NCBI GenBank assembly: GCA_000469685.2
Contig: LS997563.1
Location: 18,856,257 to 18,920,256, forward strand
Length of the DNA stretch: 64,000 nt
DNA from: Haemonchus contortus
Taxonomy: Eukaryota > Nematoda > Chromadorea > Rhabditida > Trichostrongylidae
Direction of reading: 5' to 3'
Position numbers and translations under genes: made by a program. Below, in pieces: positions 48,609-61,000 of this stretch (position 1 is the stretch's first letter; every line of letters starts with the position of its first letter). The notes beneath the pieces are model-generated. The model saw nothing but the letters and a program-made list of their open reading frames with translations, was not told the origin of the DNA and ran no database searches.

Positions 48609-49561
48609 TTAAAACCCCCTTCAATATTATTATTTTTTGCTTTCTTATTTGATATCGTCCTCGGTGCAAAAACAGGCTTGCTCCCTACTTGCTCCTCCAA
48701 GACATACGATATACGATCGAACCGTCAAACTTGTCCGAGTAGCGAGAAGGACATGGTCGCTTTTACACCCAAACGATTGAATTTGACGGCGCACGTGGCG
48801 CATTTCTGAATGACCCAAATCGCCTATATTTCGCTTCATTGAGGTTTCGGCACGGTCAGTTGTTCAAGGTAACGTGCAGTGCATGAAAAAATGGAAGGCT
48901 TGTCGGATATGGTGAATCACCGAAAGGCATCAAAACTCGATGGTGCACAAATCTGTCATACCAATCTGTTAATAATTTTCTCTCAATTCCTCGATCGCAA
49001 CGTTGATTATCATTTGCTTCGATGTTGAAAATTTGAAGGGCTAAGCGCATACATTGAATTCAGGCACCACTTCCAACTACCATTACTGTTCAATGTTCCA
49101 ATTTAAATTTCATGTTTCTGTTCAATTGTCGTATTGTTATTAGAAGTATTACGATACATAAAAATGCTATGTTTGCAACATTATGAAAATGAAGTTTATT
49201 TACCAGTGTTAGAAAGTTCTGCGCTAGCGATTTCAAGCTATGGCGTGTCATTGACTCTACATTGCGATCCAGCTCTCTAAGAAGTCCAGCGTGGCACTGT
49301 CAGAATTGAAATGCAATCTACACAGCAAGTAGTAGCGCAAGAAGTACTATTTCGACACAGGAGCAATGCTGATTGCTGTCGAGCTGATCTTTCTTTTCCT
49401 AATCCGTTCGCCTCTCATGACTGTAAAGGTATGATACCCACAATTGCATTTATCTGATAAATCTGTTACTTTTAATTGTGAGTATATAGATGCCAAGGAG
49501 GAAGGTCATAAGTGTGGCAATCCGCAATCCCGATTACGAAGGAAGAGAAGAAAGGGGAGAA

Positions 49562-50372
49562 GTGTAAGAAAAGGTGGCTAACTTTATAACTCCTGCCCCG
49601 GGTCTTAAAGAGCACAAATTTGGTAGGATTGCAGCTTTTGGTATTAACATGGAATCTGGCATTTTAATAAGTGGTGTAGAATATGGCGGGACCTTAAGTA
49701 ATTGGCGACAGGAATCGATAAAAGAAGGTAAGGGTCTAGGAGAGCAAAAGCCACCTACCGAACAAAATCCTAATGCCTTCGGTATTTACGATGCAGCTTT
49801 GACTGTTCAGTATGTTCATCCGATAGTACGAGATGGTAGAGTAGGGTGACAAAAGTGAGTGATAAGTGCAGTGATAGGGACCCATTAGGGGCGCTACGGT
49901 AAGCAGATGAGAATTTTGTTCATTTCTTGCTGCTATTTAGATTACGACCGCTACCCAGCAAGGGTCGTGTCTCAATGTAGGATCCCCTTTATCTTATATC
50001 ATTTGCGACGAGATTTAACCGACCGCCTGTTATCTGGAATTCCCAACTGATGATATCTCGGTAAAGTAAAATGACCGTTGATAAAGACATCTGTTAACGG
50101 TGTTGTCATCACTCGAAACATTCGTGTGTACCTCCCAAGGCTTTGTTACCTAACAGTTGAATCATTATTGAGAGCAAATGATCGAGGCTTTCAATCAAAG
50201 GCGTATGCACAGACTTACACTGACTACCATTTGCACTGCTCTGTTAGCCCTGTGTCAAACATCGTGAACGGGAAATATTATCTGTACCAAAGAAGGAGTA
50301 GAGAATTAGTCGATTGCTACAACTTCGCCGAAGAAGGAGGGAAGCCCGGCACTGGCCTGGCGAACCGACTGG
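49562..50372 (+). mobile_element. non-autonomous Helitron, 5'-degraded copy
   Basis: It matches the copy at 55419-56750 through blocks such as GGTAGGATTGC, AACTGATGATATCTC and TTACGACCGCTA. It ends in a hairpin-like GCCCGGCACTGGCCTGGC, then GAACCGACTGG followed by T, the expected Helitron 3' end. The TC start is not clear. A 91-codon open frame (49574-49849) is only translated repeat, because the same sequence recurs, broken, in the other copies. Confidence 0.68.
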
Positions 50373-50800
50373 TTATACTTTACCTGTGTGTGTTTGACCA
50401 TGATAACACCTGCCCCCTGAACATAGAGCGTTAAAATTCGGAAGAAATACGTTGAGGAGGATGGGAACACTGATGGTAGATAATAAGGTTTGGTAACAGT
50501 TGATAAGACTAGAAAAGTCTTAGAAGGCAAAAGTCGCAAGATCCGCTCCTAATTTCATGTTAACGATGAAGCCTTGGGACTTCACAGGAGGCGCGGGATG
50601 TGGAGAGAGCGAAGATGGTTGGTGACAAGGATTGGTAACAACTGATAGGGGCTGATGACAAGACAAGGAAGCAGGTCTGTCCTGCCCTCCGTGTTAACAC
50701 TGGATCCTTGGTAGTTTGATTGGTGATGCAGAATATGACGGTGATGGGAAGTGATAACAACCTATAAGAGCTGATAAGGAGCCTTAGATAGCGAGAGCCA
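50373..50800 (+). mobile_element. partial Helitron copy abutting the previous one
   Basis: Directly after the CTGG end of the preceding copy comes GTGTGTGTTTGACC, CCTGCCCCCTGAACATAGAGC and TGGGAACACTGATGGTAG, which is the 5' part of the same family. It appears 3'-truncated. Head-to-tail arrays at a 3' end are known for Helitrons. Confidence 0.55.
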
Positions 50801-51311
50801 CCTACTAAGTGAAATAACTACTCCCGTTCAATCAACATGGTACTTTTCTTTGAACTAGTTCTATTCCACATAGACTTAGTAATTACCGTTCAGATAGTTA
50901 TACAAAGTTTTTGAAGTCTGGTTTATGCTTACGATGCTCAGCTGCCTAGTTAACCCAAACAGGAGCAGAAAACGGTTATTCATGAAGAAGGTCTATCCGT
51001 TCCTACTGGAATCTGCATCTGAATTTGTTATTACACGATATCCTGTGTAGTGCATATAATGAGAGAAAAAAAAAACGAAAACAAACATTTATAACCTGCA
51101 TGTGAAAAAGTGCAGAAAGATAGCTAACTGTAGTGCGAAACAAAATATAGAAATCACTCAAAATTATAGTGTATTATACTTGCTTGAAGCGCCCTTGAAC
51201 GAATTGATTCTGCTGTTGACTACTCCCAAGAACAGCCTTTCAAACTCCCGCATAGTCCTATTGACAAAGTGATGCTTAACGTTATTCTTAGGCCCGCAAA
51301 TCGAGATCTTC
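50801..51311. other. unassigned intergenic sequence
   Basis: AT-rich, without an open frame, repeat or splice pattern that I can place. Confidence 0.4.
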
Positions 51312-51742
51312 CGAGAGTTACCCCTTTGGGCACTATTTACCCTTTACTGCCCCACTTTGTCGAGAATGGGATGGATTTCTACCGATTTTTTTTCAAGAAC
51401 ATGAAACAGACTAAAAACTTGCCTAGAGGGGTAATTCGACACGTCGAACACGAATAGCACATGCACTCGTCATGTAGATGCCTGGCGCTAGCGCCACAGG
51501 CGGCGGAGCCAAATGGAGCTGGGTCACCAGTCTTGCTGAAAACTTGCCCCTAAGTACTGTGTTAGAACAAGGCATTTTCATAACGAGTGGGAGCGATATT
51601 CGTATTTTGCGGGTCGAATTACCCTTCTAGGCAAATTTCTAGTCGGTTTAATCTTCTTGAAAAAAATTCGCTAGGATCCAGCTCATTCTTGACAAAGTGG
51701 GGCAGTAAAGTGTAAATAGTGCCCCCCTTTTGGTTAACTTTC
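51312..51742. repeat. foldback element, arms about 140 bp
   Basis: The left arm (51312-51456) and right arm (51600-51742) are imperfect reverse complements. GGGCACTATTTACCCTTTAC and CCCCACTTTGTC lie on the left, with their complements on the right. The spacer is about 145 bases. No target duplication was found. It is probably a MITE or foldback transposon. Confidence 0.75.
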
Positions 51743-52088
51743 TGATTGGAAAGGGACTGCTAGGCTTGATAACAGTATTGAAATGGAGAAAATAGGCTTT
51801 TGAATCTACCGACTAAAATGGTTTTGTAGAAAAACTCGAAAGCGCTCCTGTGTATCCAACAGCATTTAAGAGAACGTGGTCAGCAGGGGAATTTAATAAT
51901 CACGGCTTTTTAGCCAATTCTTCTACTCAATGGATAGCAGCGAAGAGGCAACTCATGAAGAATGTTGCCCTGGATCACTCAAGGAATCGTTCCTAGACGA
52001 GTGTTTGGTAATTTCGAGCTGGGCTTCAACTTAATGGATTTGAGGGTTTTCCGTGCACCTTCGAAATAATGTCTATTGTTCAACACCA

Positions 52089-55000
52089 TCATGACCAAAG
52101 TTTTTTAAGTCCGTCGAAATGATTCATTCCTGCTTGGCTATCAAGCACCCGAATGGCTCTCTTCTTTCGTCTCATCAGATTGTCGAATTTCTCACTTCGT
52201 AATGTCAACGCCAACCCGAAGAACATTCGTTGGCACGCGAACATCTAAAATATTTGTGCCTTCAATCTTAGTGAACGCATGGTCTAAGTAGAAGTGTCAC
52301 TTACCACATCGTATGCATGACTTAGATGAGTTGAGTCGTGCCCGAGTGGAATATCAGTGAAAAATATTGAGTATGAGCAGAGTCCCGCAAAAATCACCTG
52401 AAAATGATAGTGAATAATGGTTTGGATCGGAAGATGCAGCCATCACAGCGACAAAGAAGTGAAATAGAATAGTGGAGCCAAGTCAATGAAAGGATCACCC
52501 CTTATCATCCGCAGAAGTCCTGAACACTCTGGTTCCTGCTTACACTTGATCATGCTAAAGCGGAACTTATGGTGGAGAAGAATCTAGTTATCGGAGTTAT
52601 ATTTATCGTACGAAAGAGAACTTTCAACCCATAAGGGAACTGCCACTGTATGACTGGATCGAGAACCTGTTAGTGGAATTGCCCACTTTCGTTAGCGATC
52701 GCCATTCCTAAGCGAGCTCGTCCAGAGAAGTCCTCCAAATTTTTCGCATGTGCAACCATGACAGCTCCTAATTGGAAATCCCGCTTTTTCTGGGTCCTAC
52801 AGCATTTTTTGACCTTTAAAAAGCATTTCCATTTGTGACACAGTTCACTATTGTTCCGAGGTATCTAGCTCAAGCAGAGTAACGGCAGTTCTGGAAAGAA
52901 TAGGGCGAAATGCGAAGAGGGCGGGATAATCGGCGGATTGTGAGAAGCATAAGGCTTCAAGAGTTGTATGAAAAGACTTGTGCGGGGTTGTGCCAGTCGC
53001 CGTCGTCCTATTTCGCCATTGTGGAGGTGCCGTTTTAACAGAGCTATCTGTCGACATTCGTTTTTCGATATGACAATGTACGACGTGATATTCTTGGAGG
53101 CCAGAGGTTCATCAGGGGAAATCTCAGAAGCCACTTCTATCGTGAACTGTGCCCTTAATCCTCAATTTTTCTCCATCAAAAGGTATACCAAACACTTGAT
53201 TCAAAACCTCAGTCCCGTCTTTTTGTAAAGCAAGAAAGCGTATGTTGAACCTTGCAAATGAAGTCGTTCAGAGCAACAGGTATAAAATATCTTCCAGTTC
53301 GAATATTCTCGTCCAAATGGTATCTGTCAGCCAATTGCATCATGGACTCGTGTCGTTTTCGATAAGTTGAAGTATTGATTCGCAATATAACTATCAAAGC
53401 CTAATTAATGAGAGTTGATAAAAATATCATGATGCAAGTATAGTTAAAAAGCAGAACAGCTCTTACCACCAGATTTAGAATAGCGACAGCAATTTGCATG
53501 AGCGTAAAGTATAGATCAAAGTAGTTGGCTGAAAAAATCAAAATTAGCTCTGAATTAATTCAGAAGAATAGGTCCGTCTCTCATCGAACTTTTCATTTTT
53601 CAGGTGGTACGATAGCGACAGGAACAAATTATAATTTGTTGGAGCCAGAGTTGATGAATACGGTCGATGGGCCTGAACATGTCGTCCCACAGACTTTGTG
53701 GTTTCTTCTGGGTCTCCCTTGCATTGAGTGTGCCGGCACTGTCGTGGAAAAAGGTTTTTCTCTGTTTCTCGTGACCATTGAGCTCATAACTTCTCCATAG
53801 GCTGTATTTCCAAGTCCTTGTATGATGCACATGGGCAGCTATTGTGTCGCGATATTTATCAAACTCTGCCAGCTCACGGGTGCCAAGCCTGTAATCTACT
53901 TCAAACAGCTCCAACAGAGGTCGTCATTCAGCCAAGCTAGTCTCCCAGATCGTGGTTCTTCGGACAAGTCAAAGTGTCCATTCCTTGCTGGAAGCACAAT
54001 CACATCACATATACTCCTTGTGGCATGACTTGGCAGGACGTTTCTTCTGAACTCATAAAGTAAAAGCAGCCTATCTTGCTTTGATTCGAGTTCGATTCTT
54101 CGAGCCATAACCGTTGCGAAATGCTACGGCAGGTGTGATGCGAAGAGCGCATTCAACTGCACCGACATATGTTTCAGCGGATTGCAGCGCTATCTTTGGT
54201 GGTTGCTGAGTTGTTGTAGGAGGTAACGGCAAGGAATTTTTTTTCGACCGAGCACCATCCTCCTGAAGGTTTCTCTCTACTGGCGGCTTGCTTCGAGAGT
54301 CGAATTTTGCAAAAAAAGATCTGCAAGAGAGGACAGCATCAATTATCACAGAGGGAAAGGCCACATAAAGTTCTCAATGCCAAAATATATCGGAATTGCA
54401 TTCAAAACTGCTCAAAAACCTCAGCAATTCAGAAAGAGTCCGCAAGTTTTTTTTCCTGAAAAGCAAATGATCAACGGTTGAGAGGACTTGAATCAGTTTG
54501 TAGAGGAAAAAGGTTGGGCAGAGGCCAGGTGCGGTTGGATTTGAAAAAAAGTAAATATAAGAAAGAAAAACTTCTTTGTATTGTAAAAACTGTACTTACT
54601 TAGACGGAGTGCACTAATGGCAAAATGTAGGAGGGTAAGCAGCATCTGCAAAAACGTATCATTAGGAACCGGCAAAGTAGGATCAGTGTGGAATTTGGGT
54701 TAAGGACCCTCATTTTGACGTCAATCATTCGCCGGAATTTGAGACGATGTACATATGTAGACACATCATTGCCTCAGCGAGCTCTCAAGGAAATGCAGTA
54801 CTGCATCTTTCCAAAACTACATAGATTTGCACTTATTTTATGCGCCGACCTTTCGCCTACTTTAAGATGGCTTCACTGTAAGGCGTAAGGGTCTGGGTCA
54901 GGAAAGCATAAGAAACCGCATCACCTAGGCAAGGGGTGATTGCGCAACCACAGCTCCGTTTCTCTATTTAGTAAGAAAATAATAATGATAATTGTATGTA

Positions 55001-58000
55001 TTAAAGGCGCAAGCTTGGCAGGAGCGTGTTAAAGCGAAAGTGACATCTTGAACGCTCGATAAATAAAGCAGCACGAACTTTCACTAATTCTAAAAATTTA
55101 GGATTTTTTCGCGAATTTACTTCGCGTTTCAGCCCATGTAGTACTGAACAAACTTTTTTGGGATGACCTGAGCACGAGAGCGTCGGCAAGGGATAGAAAG
55201 CAGACAGTCCCATCATTTAGTAGAGACAAAAGTGGAAGGAGATATTGAATTAGTTCGGGAGAATGAGTTTACACTCTGTCATGACATATGTAGATGCCGG
55301 TTGCATGATTGTGGAATTCTCATCTTTAATTAACGATACAAGCAAGGAACCAAAATTTGCTATCAATCGCTGTTGAACTAGAATGGTTTGGAAAATACGG
55401 TCTGCTACAATTCCAGTATCCTACTATATATCGTTCGCTAAGTGTGTCTGTCGGTTTGTTGGTGTGTTTGTGTGTGTGTCGGTGTGTGTGTCTGACCGGA
55501 AATTCATAACTCCTGTCCCCGTGGACCTAGAGCGTTCAAACTTGGTAGGAATACGGGGGGGGCAGTATGGGAACACCTATGGTGGGTGGCAGGACCGGAT
55601 TCCATGAACAGGGGGCGGGGCGTGCGCGATAGAAATTTCGGGCTGCAAGTTCCTTTCAAACTTCATGGGAATACGGGGGCAGGATGGGAACATTTAGTTA
55701 AGTGGCAGGGGGCGATGTGTGCGCAATAAAAATTTGGGCCACAAATTCATAACTCCTGTTTACGTGGACCGAGAGCGTTGAAATTTGGTAGGATCACACT
55801 TTCCGTACTAACACTGGAACCTCAACATTTTAGTAAGTGATGTAGGTTATGACGGGATCGTAGGTACTCGGTGACAAGAACTGATCATAACTGATAAAAT
55901 AAAATAAGGCACGTAAGAGAGGCCACCTACCGATCAAAATTCTAACCCTTCGGTATCTACGATGTAGCTTTGACCGTTCAGTATGTTTTATTTGATGAGA
56001 CGGGATGGTGCAGCAGGGAGGCAAAAGTGAGTGGCAGGTGCAGTGATAGGGACCCACTAGGGCAATACGATGAGCAGATTAGAACATTGTTTATTTCTTA
56101 CTATTAGATTACGACCGCTATCCAGCAAAATTGTGATCCAATGAAGGATCCTCTTTGCTCGATGTCATTTGCGACAAATTTTATTCGACCGCCTGTAATC
56201 TGGGATTCTCAACTAATGATATCTCCGTAAAGAAAAGGGTCCATTGATAAAGAACACTTGATAACGGTGCTATCATCACTCAGAACTTCTCCACAACATC
56301 ATCTTTGATTGTCCCCCAGTTGGATTTTTGATGGGTATTTATTTCTAAGAAAGAGAGCAAAAGTTCGAGACTTCCAATCGAAGGCGTAAGCACCGACTTT
56401 AACTGGATATCATTTGCACTGCCCTTTTAGCCCTGTCTCAAAATTCGTGTACAGGTTACTGTAAATTGTTTCAACGAAGGAGTGGAGAGTTAGACTTACT
56501 ACAACTCTATTAAAGAAGGAGGGAAGCTTCCGATTTCTAATGTGCCAAAGAAGGATTCCGAGCTCTGTTTCAATTCCATACTCCCACTCATTTAAACAGC
56601 CAGCAGAAAAACCCAAACTTAGCTAAACAGCTGAAAAAAACTTAAAAAATAAATCCTGGAAAGGGGAAGAAATTCTTTAGTTCGACATTTCTCGGGATAG
56701 GGTGTTTGACACAATAGGGAGAGCCTGGGTTAGCCGGGCGATCCGACTGGTATAAAAATAATAGGAAGAAAGAAGTTTGGTTAAACCCACAATCATTCCG
56801 CAGAACATTACAGCGAAAGCGAAACCCGTACAGTGACGACTGTACGATCTTGAGAACGACGAAGCAATTGCTCTTTCAATAACCACAAACAATGAACCGA
56901 ATATGTAAAGGTACTGCCCGAAACTTTGAAATATGAGAAGGTCGCCCTTAAAAGAAAAGAATGACTGCCTTGCCTTGCTTGTCCTACTGACGTTTTTCTG
57001 TAAAATGAATTGATGGTTTCGAATCCAGCGTTTCTGTGCAGGAGGGAGTTTGTTGTGTATGCAAAAATATCCGCAAACACTTCAAAAGAAAGTGCTTACA
57101 ATAACAGCGAATTTTGTAGCTAATAGGTTTCCTGTGGTACTCTCTGCCGAAATACATGCTTATCTTTGTTGAGCAGCTACTTATGTTCCAAACCTTTTCA
57201 CTACAGAAAAAAGGTGGCTCACCAAAAACAAACTGGTATGAAATTTTGTGGTAGGAACTGAACTGCCGGTTCCAACAAACCATACCCTTCACGAGAAAAT
57301 AAGGACTTTTATTTTGCAGTATAATATGAATAAAAGGATGTTACCACCAAACTTGTGTCCCTTCTCGCTATACAGCATACTCGAGCAGAAACAATGAGCA
57401 GTCGGTGGACGACCCCAACTAAACAACCCATTCCTGCGAAGAACAAAGTGGCCCTGGAAACATATTTTTAAGCAAAAATGACTTTTTTTCAATATTACGA
57501 AGGGGGTAAAGGGGTAAAACCAAGTGCCCAGAGACTGCATTGCCAAAAATGAAAAATGTGACGCATAGCTATACAGCCATAGCTATGCATCACATTCACT
57601 AAATTTTACAGTTAATCGTTCAATCGATCATCATTCAAGCATTTAATCGATTACGCCCCTTGTATGAATGCGATCATTGATCTTTTCAATTTATCCAGTC
57701 ACAATCATCGGATAGTTGCTACAGTCATCTCATATCTTCTTCTTGAGCTCCGATATTCGCTACAACTGGTAAAACGTAACCAGTGCAATTAGTTCAAGTC
57801 CTGTCAATGAAATAAGCACTCAGAGCTGCAAGACCTAGCTCACCGGGGCTGTTTTTATGAATACTGCACTAATTTTAGAACTGCTGATTTTTTTCCTTTA
57901 TATTTATACTTTCATTTGCGTTGATTCGTTGACATACGGGACTCTGTTTGATTCTAGATGTTTGCTCTCATAAATACGATACTCTTCATCTACAAAAGGA

Positions 58001-61000
58001 AAAGATGAAGGTTGGTGCGTTAATCGTTCCCGCCCGAGGGTCCGTAATGAATGCGTAGATGGTCTATATAATGAATTGCGGTGGACAGCTGACGTACAAG
58101 TAAGCGCATTTATCCTGCCAGACAAGTCTGGTACCAGTCAATCATCTCTGGAGGGCTGGAAAGCTTGGTCGACCTAGGCGGATATAGATCCGCTGCCGTG
58201 CTTGGACCTTGACCATGCGTGTGTGATAGTGTGCCACTCGCCACTTATATAATACCAGTTTGGCTATGCACGCTAACGCGCGCAGTATATGTCGACGGCC
58301 ACTTATCCACGATGGAGTCATTCAGCGGAATGTTCGATAATCAGAATAAGATAGTTTTCTCTAGATTCGAACGCTGAACTGCTGATAGCATCACGCTCGA
58401 TATATTTGAGCACAGTTATTAGTGGCTGATCATAGCTCCGTCCACCTTAGTGCAAACCCTTTCCACAACAAACTTGACCACCCTTCTGACTGCTCCAAAC
58501 CATTTTTTCCGCATTCCAGGAAGTTTTTAAAGAGATGAATTTTTGGTCCTAGCCCCGCTTCCATGTGCCAGCTCCGCCTCCTTCGAATACTTAACTACAT
58601 TTGTTCCAATTCCTCTCACCACTTTTTTCCCGCGTTCTTGAACGTTTCTGAACAAAGTTATAAAATTTTGATCTAAGCCCCGCCCACTTTGGTGCCAGCC
58701 ACGCCCACTTCGAAGATTCGGCCACACTTGTTCCATTACCTCTAACCACCTTTTTCCCGCATCCCAGAATGTTTCTGAATAGAGTTTTAAATTTTTGATC
58801 TAAGCCCCGCCCACTTTGGTGCCAACCCCGCCCACTTTCGGGATTTGACCACATTTGTTCTTTTACACCATGGCACTTTTTGCCGCATCCCAAAACGTTG
58901 CTGAATAGAGTTATAAATTTTTGATCTAAGCCTCGCCCACTTTGGTGCCAGCCCCGCCCACTTTCGGGATTTGACCACATTTGTCCCATTACCTCTAACC
59001 ACTTTTTTTCGACATTCTATAACTTTTCCGAACGAAGTTACACACATTTTTGAAAAGAAGCTTTCACCTCAACGCACGCCCCGCCCCTCATGGGCGGGGC
59101 TTCGCTATACTTATGCATGCTCAGCACGCATAAGGCCTTGGTCACTCTTTTTATTTTTTCCCTGGCCTCGACGCCTTCGTTAAATCGAGTTATGAATCTC
59201 TGTGGAAAGTACCGCCCACTGCGAGAACGCTCCGCCCACCGCCGGTGAGTTTCCTTTATATTGATTGTTTACCCATCCCCCACCTTTGCACATTTTTCCC
59301 GGCGTCTGTACTGTTATAAGGTCGAATTAGAAGAATTCGCCCATGACCCCGCCCAATTCCGGCGCATGCCCCGCCCCTTGGGGGCGGGGCTCCGCTGGGC
59401 TCACGTGTGCTCTGTTGCACTTACCCTATGCTCAACTCGTTCCAAACTTGACCCGACTTTTCCAGGTGTTTCTTCACGTTATATCGAATTTCCGTACAAA
59501 CAAACAAACAAACAAACAAACAAACAGACAGGCAGACAGACAGAGCGCTTTATATATAGTAAAGATATACCACCTCCGCCGTGTTTTTAATCATCCTACC
59601 TATATAATGGGCGGAGGTGGTGTAGTGGCAAGTGGCACACTATATCACACGCACTGTTAGGCATTCGAGTCCCGGATCGATGCCCGCCTAGGCCAACCAA
59701 GCCCTCCATCCCTCCGGGGTCGGCTAATTGGTACCAGACTTGTCTGGGGGGATAAAAGCACTGACTTGTACATCGGCTGGCCACCGCAAGTCATTGTAAA
59801 GGCCATATACGCACTCATTACGCCGCTACGATTCTGAATGGAAGTCGAGTGCGGGGGCGCATCCCTCATACGGGATTGATCAACGCCAAAAACTTGATCC
59901 CTTATTTACTTATATAATCGGCTAGGGCGGAGGTGGTGTAGTGGCAATGGCGCACTATATCACAAGCACGGTCAGGGGTTCAAATCCCGGATCGATGCAC
60001 GCCTAGGCCAACCAAGCCTTCCATCCATCCGGGGGCGGTTAATTGGTACCAGACTTGTCTGGGAGGATGAAAGCACTGACTTGTACATCGGCTCGCCACC
60101 GCAAGTCATTGTAAAGGCCATATACGCACTCACTACTCCACTACGATCCTGAATGGAAGTCGAGTGCGGGGGCGCATCTCTTAGACGGGATTGATTAACG
60201 CCAAAAACTTTATCCTTTTACCTTTATAATCGGCTAAGTGTATCTGTTGGTGTGTTTGTGTGTGTGTTTGTCTGACCGGAAATTCATAACTCCTGTCCCA
60301 CTGAACCTAGAACATTCAAATTTGCAAGGCTACAGATGACAGGATGGGCACACTGATGGTAGGGGGTAGGAGGTGATAACAACTGATAGGAACTGATAAG
60401 GAGCCTCAAGAGGCAAAAGCCACAGGACCCATAACCCTTTGTACTAAAGATGAAGTCTTTGCACTTTGGTAGGTGATGTAGGATGTGAAGGGCGCTTTCT
60501 GTTAATAATGGAATCTTGGAATTTTAATAGGATATGTAACATGTGACAGGATCGTAGGTACTCGGTGACGGGATCGAGAACGGTTGGTGCCAGGCCAGAG
60601 TAAAATTGACAAGAGCGAATGAATATCCTGGAAAGCGTAGAGCCACTATAATAATGCCATTAATAGTAGAGCCTTGGCAGTTTGGCATGTGATGTGGAGT
60701 ATTGCGGGGTCGTAGACGACCGATGATAGGAACTGATAACAGCTGATAACAACTGATAAGAGCTCTTACCTACTGAATTTAGCTCCTGTGGTACTTACGA
60801 TGTATTTATGATCACGACTATAAATTAGATTACGACCGCAACCCAGCAAGGTTTGTAACTCGGTGGAAGATCAAGGTTACTTAATGTTTTGATATCATTT
60901 ACTACAAAGCTCATCCGGCCACCAGTATTTTGAGATTCTCAACCAATGATGTACCCGTGGAGGGAAGATGGTCTTGTGATAACGACATCTGATAATGGTG

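Larger units (their letters stand above)
58010..59584 (-). repeat. SINE copy split by a Helitron
   Basis: The minus-strand SINE tail and middle (58010-58253: ACCAGACTTGTCTGGCAGG, then GATCCGCTGCC-type decayed B box) are followed, after the Helitron at 58255-59565, by the SINE start, read as GGCGGAGGTGGTAT in 59566-59584. The two parts fit together as one element. Confidence 0.68.

Noticed and set aside
49379..49450. Short hydrophobic open sequence MLIAVELIFLFLIRS followed by a GTATGA donor, considered as a receptor first exon
   Set aside because: It matches neither receptor's first exon and no downstream exons follow on the plus strand.
49574..49849. 91-codon plus-strand open frame starting MANFITPAPG
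   Set aside because: It is the translation of a Helitron-family repeat that is broken by stops in the other copies.
58591..58989. 132-codon minus-strand open frame with repeated GRGWHQSGRGLDQ
   Set aside because: It is a minisatellite of about 125 bases inside a Helitron; the peptide repeats only reflect the DNA repeat.
59494..59544. Short tetranucleotide array, considered as a CRISPR-like or telomeric repeat
   Set aside because: It is a plain AAAC/AGAC microsatellite next to a Helitron terminus, with no spacers and no telomere motif.
59610..60000. Genuine tRNA genes
   Set aside because: The A and B boxes are present but the sequence continues into a repeated non-tRNA body, and the stems do not close into a full cloverleaf by eye; a SINE explains it better.
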